NCBI GenBank assembly: GCA_016462095.1
Contig: JAEMTW010000040.1
Coordinates: 6,247 to 11,599 of the forward strand
Length of the DNA stretch: 5,353 nucleotides
Direction: 5' to 3'
Origin: Thermoleophilia bacterium
GTDB taxonomy: Bacteria > Actinomycetota > Thermoleophilia > Gaiellales > F1-60-MAGs149
Under the pieces are notes generated by a model. The model was given only the letters and a program-made list of their open reading frames with translations. It did no database searches and was not told where the DNA came from. Numbering within the stretch: the first letter of the stretch is position 1; each line of letters starts with the position of its first letter. Both the position numbers and the translations under genes were made by a program. Below, one piece after another: positions 1 to 5,353 of the stretch.

Positions 1-609
1 AACGTGACGCTGCTGTTCTCGGTCGAGCGCTACACCGAGATTGCTCAGGCCTACGTGACGGGCATGGCAGAGCGACTCGCAGCTGGTAAGCCCGTCACGG
101 GCATTCAGTCCGTTGCCAGCTTCTTCGTCTCGCGCATCGATTCGAAGGTCGACGACATGCTGCCCGAGGGTTCCGACCTCCGCGGCAAGGCGGCCGTTGC
201 AAACGCCAAGATCGCTTACGCCGACGTCTATCAGGCAACGTTTGAGGCTGGTGCCTGGGAGGCAATCGCCGCTGCTGGCGGCGCGCGCCAGCGTCCACTC
301 TGGGCCTCGACGAGCACGAAGAACCCCGACTACTCGCCGACCCTCTACGTTGACGAGCTGATCGGGCCCGACACCGTCAACACGGTGCCGGATGCCACGC
401 TCGAGGCCTACCGCACGCAGGGCAACCCCGGTTCGCGCATCACCGAAGACCTGGCCGGCGCCCGCGCCGTCATGCAGGGCATCGCCGATGCTGGCATCAA
501 CTTCTCCACCGTCACCAAAGAGCTTGAGGACGAAGGCGTCGCCTCGTTCCAGAATGCCTACGTGGGCATGCTCGAGGCGATCCAGAAGCGGCACGACGCC
601 GTCGGCTGA
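1..609 (+). CDS. tal: Transaldolase, 3' portion (5' end outside window)
   Basis: Transaldolase moves a dihydroxyacetone unit between sugar phosphates (sedoheptulose-7-P and glyceraldehyde-3-P to erythrose-4-P and fructose-6-P) in the cytosolic non-oxidative pentose phosphate pathway. The frame is open from base 1, so the gene enters from the left; the GTG at 4 is an internal Val. The 202 visible residues begin with NVTLLFS, the strand that follows the Schiff-base lysine strand in this TIM-barrel family; that lysine therefore lies upstream of the window. Next come SVASFFVSRID (the phosphate-binding Ser/Arg region), then RPLWASTSTKNP and YVDELIGPDTVNTVP, which are typical of the longer actinobacterial/cyanobacterial-type transaldolases. 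A little over half of the protein appears to be present. The stop TGA at 607-609 is followed 12 nt later by the repeat cluster, and the next gene is convergent, so this is the end of its transcription unit. Family assignment is very secure. Confidence 0.95.
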   Translation, partial: NVTLLFSVERYTEIAQAYVTGMAERLAAGKPVTGIQSVASFFVSRIDSKVDDMLPEGSDLRGKAAVANAKIAYADVYQATFEAGAWEAIAAAGGARQRPLWASTSTKNPDYSPTLYVDELIGPDTVNTVPDATLEAYRTQGNPGSRITEDLAGARAVMQGIADAGINFSTVTKELEDEGVASFQNAYVGMLEAIQKRHDAVG

Positions 610-621
610 TTCTCGAAAGGG

Positions 622-660
622 GATCAGCTTCCTATTGGGGTCAGACCCTTTTAGGAAGTT
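622..660 (-). repeat. Palindromic 39-nt repeat, copy A (inverted)
   Basis: This copy is the exact reverse complement of copies B (693-731) and C (759-797). It contains two nested stems: outer arms CTTCCTA (628-634) and TAGGAAG (652-658), inner arms GGGTC (638-642) and GACCC (644-648), a single-base centre (A643) and symmetrical 3x3 internal loops. Unlike the other copies it is flanked on both sides by GATC (622-625 and 662-665), so its palindrome extends a little further. The size, nested dyad and extragenic position fit a REP-like element. The RAYT transposase that would mobilise such elements is not in the window, so the class is inferred. Confidence 0.9.
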
Positions 661-661
661 G

Positions 662-793
662 GATCAACTAACCAAGCAATCGAGTGGCCCCTAACTTCCT
701 AAAAGGGTCTGACCCCAATAGGAAGCTGATCAACCAACCAAGCAACCCAGCCGCCCCTAACTTCCTAAAAGGGTCTGACCCCAATAGGAAGCT
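662..793 (+). repeat. Tandem duplication, two 66-nt units
   Basis: The unit at 662-727 is repeated at 728-793. Each unit starts with GATCAAC, runs through a linker containing AACCAAGCAA and ends inside the palindromic element. By hand alignment there are five substitutions (669/735, 680/746, 682/748, 685/751, 686/752), all in the first 25 bases. The palindromic part is identical. This pattern implies amplification of a repeat plus its linker as a unit, as in BIME-type clusters, with the linker drifting faster than the element. Confidence 0.88.
693..731 (+). repeat. Palindromic 39-nt repeat, copy B (direct)
   Basis: This copy is identical over 39 nt to copy C and is the exact reverse complement of copy A. 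The nested stems are CTTCCTA 695-701 with TAGGAAG 719-725, and GGGTC 705-709 with GACCC 711-715, centred on T710. Identity with copy C extends six bases to the left (GCCCCT, 687-692), giving 45 nt in total. Copies A and B face each other across a 32-nt linker. Confidence 0.9.
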
Positions 794-797
794 GATC
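759..797 (+). repeat. Palindromic 39-nt repeat, copy C (direct)
   Basis: This is a perfect copy of B displaced by 66 nt. The outer arms are at 761-767 and 785-791, and the inner arms at 771-775 and 777-781, centred on T776. It ends three bases before the stop codon of the MMPL gene. The core-like octamer GTCAGACC recurs at 800-807, overlapping that stop codon, and may be the remnant of a further half copy or may be chance. Confidence 0.9.
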
Positions 798-800
798 CAG

Positions 801-2927
801 TCAGACCGGAGACTTCTCGCCTGGTAGCAGGCGATTCAGCCAGCCCGGCAGCCACCAATTCTTGTCGCCGATCAGCACCATCACGCTCGGCACGAGCATC
901 AGGCGCACGATCGTCGCGTCGATCAGCACCGCGGTTGCGAGGCCGATGCCGAACATCTTGATGACGACGTTGTCGATCAGCACGAAGGCCATAAAGACCG
1001 TGATCATGATCAGCGCGGCAGCCGTGATCACGCGTGCCGTGTGTGACAGACCGATCTCAATGCTGCGGAGCGTCGTGGCGCCACGTAGGTGCTCCTCGCG
1101 GACGCTGCTGATCAGGAAGACCTGATAGTCCATTGAGAGCCCAAACAGGATGGCGAACATCATCATCGGTACGTACGCCTCAATCTGGACCGCCTCTGGC
1201 ACGCCGATGTACTGCGATGCCCAACCCCACTCGAAGATCGCCACGATCACGCCATACGCCGCTCCCACCGAGAGCACGTTCATCACAGCACCACTCAGTG
1301 GCACGAGGATGGAGCGGAATTCGACGACCAGCAGCAGGAACGAGAGTAGGATCACCGCGCCAATGAAGTACGGCAATCGGTCGGTAATGCGGTTTGACAA
1401 CGCGATCATCGCGGGAGTGACACCCGTCACGTCGACCGTCACGTTCTTTCCCACGAGTAGCTGAATCTGCCCAGGTAGGCGATTGACCAAGTCTTCGGTG
1501 TCCTGTGCCGTCGGCGAGGATTTGGGCACCACTTGGATCAACATCACCTGCTGCTTGGCGTTGATCACCGGCGGATAGGCGATCTGGACGTCACTGTCCT
1601 TGCTGATCGCGGCGACGATCTTCTTCGCACCCGCCTGGTCGGAATACGGAGATAGCACAACCTCGATCGGGCCGTTCTGGCCCGGACCATAGGCCTTAGC
1701 AATCTGGTCGTAAGCGATCCGCGTTGTCGAACCGGGCGGGTCCGAGCCCGCGTCGACCTGCCCGAGCGTCATCGAGAAGAACGGAATCGTCAGCGTCCCG
1801 AGGATCACAACGGCCACGAGGAGAAAGGGAATCGGATGGTTTCCGACAAGACGCGCCCACCGCCCCCAGATACCACTCGCAAGCTCGCCCGCCGAGTCCA
1901 GCGGGGGCGCGTTGCGATCGCGCTTACGGAGAATCCTCAGTCCAAACACCGACAGCAGCGCCGGCAGTAGCGTCAGCGCCGCCAGGATCGCCGTCAGCAC
2001 TGCGAATGATGCCGTCACGCCGAGCATTGTCACCGTCGGAATACCGGAGAGGAAAAGACCGGTAAGGGCAATCGCAACCGTGACTCCTGCCACCAGCACC
2101 GCTCGTCCAGCCGTGCCCAGCGCGGCCGGGATCGACTCCTCGATGGTCATCCCCGCCCGCAGTTGCTCACGATGGCGATTGACGATGAAAACGGCGTAAT
2201 CAATGCCGACGCCGAGCCCAATCATCGCGGCGAGCACGGGTGCAATTGACGTAATTGGCGTCACTGACGAAAACACGGTGATCGACATCAGCCCCAGCAT
2301 CAGTCCGGCGACGGCGCTGAGCAGCGGCGCCACCATCGCGAGCACCGCCATGAACGTGATCGAAAGAATGATCAGTGCCGCAAGGAGCCCGAGGCCTTCA
2401 GAGATGTCTTGCCCAGCACCCGCCGCCTCAGCAGCCGGTGCGCCAGAGTAGGCAACCTGCAGGCCTGGTACCGCTTTGACAGGAGCCATCACATCCTGCA
2501 GGTGCGTGTACATCGCGGGCTTGATGTCATTGATATTGACCGTGTAACGAAGATTGATCAGCGCCGTCGACCCATCCGGCGAGACGGTGCTCGGCTCCGT
2601 AAACGGGTCTCCCACCAGGCCCATCGATGGCAGCGTCTTGATGTCCTTGATTACCTTTGTGATGACGTCCTGCGTCACCTTCACCTTCATTGCGCCGGGG
2701 GCGCCAAAGACGACGATCTGTCCGGCAGTGCCCGCGTTCGAGGCCGGGAAGGCCCGATCGAGCGTATCTGCACCACGAAAAGCGCTCGTCCCAGGCACTG
2801 TCAGGCCTTCATTCTCGTTAACATCAACGAGTTTCGTGGCCGAAATCATGCCGGCCAGCAGGATGATCCAAAGCACGATTACCACCCAGCGGTACCGCGC
2901 GCACACTGCTCCGAGCCTGGCAACCAT
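801..2927 (-). CDS. MMPL/RND-family membrane transporter
   Basis: This is a proton-driven RND-superfamily exporter of the MMPL group, acting in the cytoplasmic membrane. Family members move lipids, lipopeptides, siderophores or drugs; the substrate here is unknown. The 708 residues show the duplicated layout: TM1 at about 13-33, an extracytoplasmic porter domain at about 40-175, a TM2-6 bundle at about 178-330, a basic linker RILRKRDR (331-338), TM7 at about 367-387, a second porter domain at about 388-515 and a final TM bundle at about 518-688. The proton-relay motifs are present in both halves: GIDYAVF with Asp243-Tyr244, and SMDYQVFL with Asp600-Tyr601. The short tail NWWLPGWLNRLLP is typical and there is no long cytoplasmic C-terminal domain as in MmpL3; length matches YdfJ-like MMPL proteins. 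The ATG at 2925-2927 is preceded by AAGGAG (2934-2939 on the opposite strand), six bases away, which supports this start. The gene stands alone, divergent from the next cluster. It appears intact. Confidence 0.95.
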   Translation of the reverse strand: MVARLGAVCARYRWVVIVLWIILLAGMISATKLVDVNENEGLTVPGTSAFRGADTLDRAFPASNAGTAGQIVVFGAPGAMKVKVTQDVITKVIKDIKTLPSMGLVGDPFTEPSTVSPDGSTALINLRYTVNINDIKPAMYTHLQDVMAPVKAVPGLQVAYSGAPAAEAAGAGQDISEGLGLLAALIILSITFMAVLAMVAPLLSAVAGLMLGLMSITVFSSVTPITSIAPVLAAMIGLGVGIDYAVFIVNRHREQLRAGMTIEESIPAALGTAGRAVLVAGVTVAIALTGLFLSGIPTVTMLGVTASFAVLTAILAALTLLPALLSVFGLRILRKRDRNAPPLDSAGELASGIWGRWARLVGNHPIPFLLVAVVILGTLTIPFFSMTLGQVDAGSDPPGSTTRIAYDQIAKAYGPGQNGPIEVVLSPYSDQAGAKKIVAAISKDSDVQIAYPPVINAKQQVMLIQVVPKSSPTAQDTEDLVNRLPGQIQLLVGKNVTVDVTGVTPAMIALSNRITDRLPYFIGAVILLSFLLLVVEFRSILVPLSGAVMNVLSVGAAYGVIVAIFEWGWASQYIGVPEAVQIEAYVPMMMFAILFGLSMDYQVFLISSVREEHLRGATTLRSIEIGLSHTARVITAAALIMITVFMAFVLIDNVVIKMFGIGLATAVLIDATIVRLMLVPSVMVLIGDKNWWLPGWLNRLLPGEKSPV

Positions 2928-2933
2928 TGCGAT

Positions 2934-2939
2934 CTCCTT
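2934..2939 (-). promoter_or_regulatory. Ribosome binding site of the MMPL gene
   Basis: The - strand reads AAGGAG, then six bases, then ATG. This strong Shine-Dalgarno fixes the start at 2927 and places TM1 directly after a short basic N-terminus, as expected for the family. Confidence 0.75.
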
Positions 2940-3011
2940 GCCGGCACTCTATCGAACAGGCACCCAATGTCGCCTTCGCCGATCGGTCACCCTACACTGC
3001 TCAAATCGCCT

Positions 3012-3017
3012 GGAGGA
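3012..3017 (+). promoter_or_regulatory. Ribosome binding site fixing the start of the DUF1185 gene
   Basis: GGAGGA lies seven bases before the ATG at 3025. The same frame stays open upstream to about 2554, but that stretch is antisense to the MMPL gene. This site and the family N-terminus (FEIRKIVTI) choose 3025 as the true start. Confidence 0.8.
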
Positions 3018-3024
3018 GAGTCCG

Positions 3025-3612
3025 ATGAGCCTGTTTGAGATCCGTAAGATCGTCACGATTACCGAAGAGATCCACCACGATTTTGGCCCGCAGCCGAAGC
3101 AGCCTGCGCGCAAGGGCGCAGTTCTGGTCGTCGTCACGAATCCGTACGTCGGCACGTACGTCGAGGACCTCAGCCCCGCGATGGACGAGCTGAAAGCGCT
3201 CGGTGAGCGGCTTGGCGCGATCTTGATTGACCATCTCGGCGGCGATGCCTCGGCCATCGAGGGGTATGGCAAGGGCGCGATCGTCGGCTCGAATGGCGAG
3301 ATCGAGCACGGCGCAATGTGGCACATCCCCGGTGGTGGTGGCATGCGCGCAGCGATCGGTGGCGGTACCTCAATCGTGCCGTCGACGAAGAAGGTCGGTC
3401 CGGTCGGTGCCCGTCTCGACGTGCCCCTGACCCACATTGACTGGTCCTACGTCGGTAGCCACTACGACGCAATCGAAGTCGGTGTCCCCGATGCACCCCG
3501 CTCCGACGAGCTGGTCTTGATCCTCGCGATGGCCACGACCGGCCGCGTTCACGAGCGGCTGGCGACAGGTTTCTCGCTCGAGGACCGCGGCAAGCCGGGC
3601 GTCCCCGCATGA
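3025..3612 (+). CDS. DUF1185 / 'amino acid synthesis family' protein
   Basis: This 195-residue protein is recognised as a member of the family labelled AA_synth (Pfam PF06684, DUF1185). Despite the label, its biochemical role is not established to my knowledge. Family hallmarks seen here are the N-terminal FEIRKIVTITEE (4-15), NPYVGTYVEDLSP (39-51), GYGKGAIVGSNGE (80-92) followed by EHGAMWH with His95 and His100, the glycine-rich AAIGGGTSIVPSTKK (109-123) and the C-terminal SHYDAIEVGVPDAPRSDE (145-162). It has no signal peptide or membrane segment, so it is probably cytosolic. The length is normal for the family. It is the first gene of the cluster; its TGA stop overlaps the next start (ATGA, 3609-3612), implying translational coupling and a shared pathway with the dehydrogenase. 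Likely role by context: a step in amino-acid- or hydroxyacid-related metabolism. This is inference. Confidence 0.88.
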   Translation: MSLFEIRKIVTITEEIHHDFGPQPKQPARKGAVLVVVTNPYVGTYVEDLSPAMDELKALGERLGAILIDHLGGDASAIEGYGKGAIVGSNGEIEHGAMWHIPGGGGMRAAIGGGTSIVPSTKKVGPVGARLDVPLTHIDWSYVGSHYDAIEVGVPDAPRSDELVLILAMATTGRVHERLATGFSLEDRGKPGVPA

Positions 3613-4475
3613 AGATCGCCTTTATCGGCCTTGGCCGCATGGGCTGGCACCTCGCCGGCCATCTAGCCGCCGCCGGCCACGAGCTGTCCGTCTTCGATAT
3701 CGATGCCGACGCATCCCAGCGCTGGGCCGCCGAGTTTACTGGCACCGCCGCTGCTTCGATTGCCGACGCCGTGGCCGATTGCGCCGTCGTCTGCTCGTCT
3801 GTCCCGGCCGACCCGCAGCTACGAAGCATCTGGGATGCCGCGCAAGGCAGTCTCGCTGAGGGTGCAGTTTGGATCGACCACTCCACCACCTCCGCCGAGA
3901 TCGCGCGCGAGCTCGCTGCCGAGGCGACGGCGTGTGGCTGCGCGTTTATCGATGCGCCCGTCTCGGGTGGCACGGTCGGTGCCGAGAACGGCAAGTTGGC
4001 CGTGATGGCTGGTGGCGACGCGGCAGCCTGGGAGACGGCGAGCCAGGTCGTCGGTGCCTACGCGGCACGCGCCAATCTAATTGGCGGCCCCGGTGCGGGA
4101 CAGCTGACGAAGATGGCGAACCAGATCTGCGTGCTCGGTGTCGGTCAAGCACTCGCCGAGGGTCTTACCTTTGCCGAGCAATCCGGACTCGACCCGCGCA
4201 AGGTGCTCGAGGTAATGCTGACGGGCTCGTCGACGTCGTGGATGATGGAGAACCGCGCCGAGTCGATGATCACTGGCGCATTCGACTTCGGCTTCTCGAC
4301 CACCCTGATGCGCAAAGACGTCTCACTCGTCCTCGACGAGGCCGACCGCAAGGGCTTCGAGCTCCCCGTCACAGCACTGGTCGCCGAACTGCTCGACGAA
4401 GTCGATGCGATGGGTGGCGCCAACGGGGACTGGTGCAGCCTGATGCAGCGCCAGCGCGCCGCAGCAACCGACTGA
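3609..4475 (+). CDS. 3-hydroxyisobutyrate dehydrogenase-like NAD(P)-dependent oxidoreductase
   Basis: This 288-residue enzyme belongs to the beta-hydroxyacid dehydrogenase family (3-hydroxyisobutyrate, tartronate semialdehyde, L-threonate and related substrates). It oxidises a 3-hydroxyacid, or reduces the semialdehyde, with NAD(P) in the cytosol. The N-terminal Rossmann domain carries GLGRMG (7-12), and the acidic Asp30 after beta-2 suggests NAD rather than NADP. Further on are DHSTTS (90-95), the substrate-loop motif DAPVSGGTVGAENGK (115-129) and GAGQLTKMANQ (162-172) with the predicted catalytic Lys168; the usual Asn-Asn after it is Asn171-Gln172. The C-terminal helical domain contains LMRKDVSLVLDEA (233-245). 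Length and motifs are complete, so it should be active. Its ATG overlaps the stop of the DUF1185 gene by 4 nt and there is no clear Shine-Dalgarno of its own, consistent with coupling. The exact substrate cannot be assigned. Confidence 0.93.
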   Translation: MKIAFIGLGRMGWHLAGHLAAAGHELSVFDIDADASQRWAAEFTGTAAASIADAVADCAVVCSSVPADPQLRSIWDAAQGSLAEGAVWIDHSTTSAEIARELAAEATACGCAFIDAPVSGGTVGAENGKLAVMAGGDAAAWETASQVVGAYAARANLIGGPGAGQLTKMANQICVLGVGQALAEGLTFAEQSGLDPRKVLEVMLTGSSTSWMMENRAESMITGAFDFGFSTTLMRKDVSLVLDEADRKGFELPVTALVAELLDEVDAMGGANGDWCSLMQRQRAAATD

Positions 4476-4517
4476 CGCCATCTTCTGCGAGTAGGGTTAT
4501 CGAGTCCAGCACTACCC

Positions 4518-4522
4518 GGAGG
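4518..4522 (+). promoter_or_regulatory. Ribosome binding site of the racemase-fold gene
   Basis: GGAGG lies five bases before the ATG at 4528 and supports that start. The 52-nt gap from the dehydrogenase stop contains no clear hairpin, so read-through from upstream is plausible. Confidence 0.7.
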
Positions 4523-4527
4523 TTGAG

Positions 4528-5298
4528 ATGCCTAAGCGCGTACTCGTGATCGTGCCGTTCCCGCTTGACGATGAGGGTGTGGCCAATCGGCGTCTGCAGG
4601 CCTCCGCGATCGACCTAGGCCCCGATATCCAATTCGATTTCGAGCCGGTCAAGGCGGGTGCTGCACTGCTCGACAGCTTCCACGATTCGATGCTGGCAGA
4701 CCTCGCGCTCTACGAGGTCGGCATGTCGGCACAAGAGCGTGGCTACGACGCCGTCTGCAGCGACACGATGAGCGACTCGGGCGTCAATGCCCTGCGCTCG
4801 CTGCTCGACATTCCGGTGATCGGCCCTGGGCGCGCCTCGTACCTGACGGCGCTGATGCTCGGCCAGCGCTTCTCGGTGCTGACGCAATGGGATGGCTGGA
4901 TTCCAATCTACGAGAAGGGCGTCCACGACGCCGGCCTCGATGCGCACTGCGCGTCGATTCGCTCGATCAATATGCGTCCCGATCTGAAGAACCTGCTTGG
5001 TGGCAAGGAAGAGGTCGTCTTTCCGCTCTTGCTCGCCGAAGCGCAACGCTGCATCGAGGATGGTGCCGACGTGATCTGCCTCGGCTCGACGACGATGCAT
5101 CAGGCGCACGGTTTTCTGACGGAGAACCTACCCGTGCCCGTCATCAACCCTGGTCCGCTCAGCTATGCCATCGCCCACATGCTGCTCGTGACGGGCCTCT
5201 CGCAGAGCCACAGCTTCTACCACCAGCCCGAGGTGCCGAAGCAGGGCATGACTGCCGCGATGCTCGACGCTGCCCGCGCTTACGAGGCCGGGCTGGAG

Positions 5299-5301
<3 letters not shown>
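4528..5301 (+). CDS. Asp/Glu/hydantoin racemase-fold protein with altered cysteine positions
   Basis: This 257-residue cytosolic protein has the two-domain Asp/Glu racemase fold (PF01177), the fold of aspartate, glutamate and hydantoin racemases, maleate isomerase and arylmalonate decarboxylase. Visible features are the N-terminal strand KRVLVIVPFP (3-12), YDAVCSDTMSDSG (73-85), LDIPVIGPGRAS (93-104), FSVLTQWDGW (115-124), ADVICLGSTTMHQAH (180-194) and PVPVINPGPLSYAIA (202-216). In a hand alignment to hydantoin racemases (ACFGDPG and LGCAGM motifs), the two catalytic cysteines fall on Thr80 and Ser187. Cys77 and Cys184 each sit three residues earlier. Classical two-cysteine racemisation is therefore doubtful, and an isomerase, lyase or decarboxylase-type reaction is possible. 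It is third in the + cluster and probably cotranscribed. The TAG stop at 5299-5301 overlaps the 3' end of the opposite-strand tRNA. The fold is secure; the reaction is not. Confidence 0.88.

Positions 5302-5353
<52 letters not shown>

Larger units (their letters stand above)
622..731. terminator. Possible bidirectional terminator: long inverted repeat between convergent genes
   Basis: Copies A (622-660) and B (693-731) are perfect reverse complements separated by 32 nt, so the transcript of either strand could form a 39-bp stem. Each copy alone can also fold into a 31-nt nested hairpin. The site lies between two converging genes, where a shared terminator would be expected. No U-tract follows the stems, so classical intrinsic termination is not demonstrated. 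The role is inferred from structure and position only. Confidence 0.4.
610..800. other. Gene-free convergent intergenic region filled with repeats
   Basis: No coding sequence is credible here. The stretch lies between the stop codons of the transaldolase (+) and the MMPL transporter (-). It is almost entirely made of three copies of a palindromic repeat plus the duplicated linker between them. The cluster starts 12 nt after the first stop and ends 3 nt before the second. Confidence 0.85.
2928..3024. promoter_or_regulatory. Divergent intergenic region, presumed promoters for both directions
   Basis: These 97 bp separate the MMPL gene (-) from the DUF1185 cluster (+), so both promoters should lie here or inside the neighbouring gene ends. 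On the + strand TACACT (2993-2998) matches four of six positions of a -10 box and would give a short leader before the ribosome binding site, but no convincing -35 is seen. A perfect 8-bp palindrome CCGATCGG (2979-2986) lies near the middle and could be an operator half or chance. No regulator gene is in the window. The region's role is secure by position; the individual boxes are weak. Confidence 0.4.

Noticed and set aside
622..797. CRISPR array
   Set aside because: There are only three copies, one is inverted, and the linkers are themselves near-duplicates rather than unique spacers. No cas genes are present.
2946..2951. TAGAGT -10-like box on the - strand for the MMPL gene
   Set aside because: It would start transcription almost at the ribosome binding site, and no -35 matches upstream.
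2554..3024. Upstream in-frame extension of the DUF1185 gene (open from about 2554)
   Set aside because: It is antisense to the MMPL gene, bears no resemblance to the family N-terminus, and a strong GGAGGA site precedes the ATG at 3025.
2409..3038. Long + strand open frame across the start of the MMPL gene
   Set aside because: The product is Arg/His-rich low-complexity sequence typical of a shadow frame in high-GC DNA, and it opposes a clearly real gene.
3170..3994. Long - strand open frame opposite the DUF1185 and dehydrogenase genes
   Set aside because: The Arg/Ser/Ala-rich translation shows no domain, and both + strand genes beneath it are well-recognised families.
4472..4500. Possible promoter for the racemase-fold gene (CTGACG, 17 nt, GGTTAT; also TAGGGT)
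   Set aside because: The -35-like box matches four of six, but the -10 matches only three of six at that spacing, and TAGGGT sits too close to the -35. It is too weak to separate this gene from the upstream cluster.
3869..4549. Second + strand frame inside the dehydrogenase gene
   Set aside because: Its composition is that of a frame-shifted shadow, and the dehydrogenase motifs run uninterrupted through the region.

Overview
This is a high-GC bacterial chromosomal window. The actinobacterial-looking transaldolase, the RND/MMPL exporter and the style of the proteins suggest an Actinomycetota member, possibly of the Thermoleophilia/Solirubrobacterales type. That placement comes from protein recognition only and is not firm. 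No phage, CRISPR, plasmid or insertion-sequence gene is visible.

Layout from left to right: (1) the 3' part of a transaldolase gene (pentose phosphate pathway, + strand) enters from the left edge and stops at 609. (2) A 191-bp gene-free stretch (610-800) between convergent genes holds three identical 39-nt copies of a palindromic repeat, one inverted and two direct; the two direct copies lie in a 66-nt tandem duplication. It looks like a REP/BIME-type element and can also form a very long hairpin. (3) A complete MMPL/RND membrane transporter of 708 residues is on the - strand (801-2927). (4) A 97-bp divergent intergenic region follows. (5) A + strand cluster comes next: a DUF1185 'amino acid synthesis family' protein, a 3-hydroxyisobutyrate dehydrogenase-like NAD-binding enzyme that overlaps it by 4 nt (ATGA), and, 52 nt further on, an Asp/Glu/hydantoin-racemase-fold protein. 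(6) The 3' three quarters of an initiator tRNA-fMet(CAT) gene lie on the - strand at the right edge, and its last three bases overlap the stop codon of the racemase-like gene.

The three-gene cluster (3025-5301) is the most interesting part. It groups a family of unknown function, a beta-hydroxyacid dehydrogenase and a racemase-fold protein. In my hand alignment, both canonical catalytic cysteines of the last protein are replaced (Thr80 and Ser187), and a different Cys sits three residues upstream of each position. The cluster is plausibly a small catabolic or salvage module for an amino-acid- or hydroxyacid-derived substrate, with the divergent MMPL pump possibly unrelated. The substrate cannot be read from the sequence.
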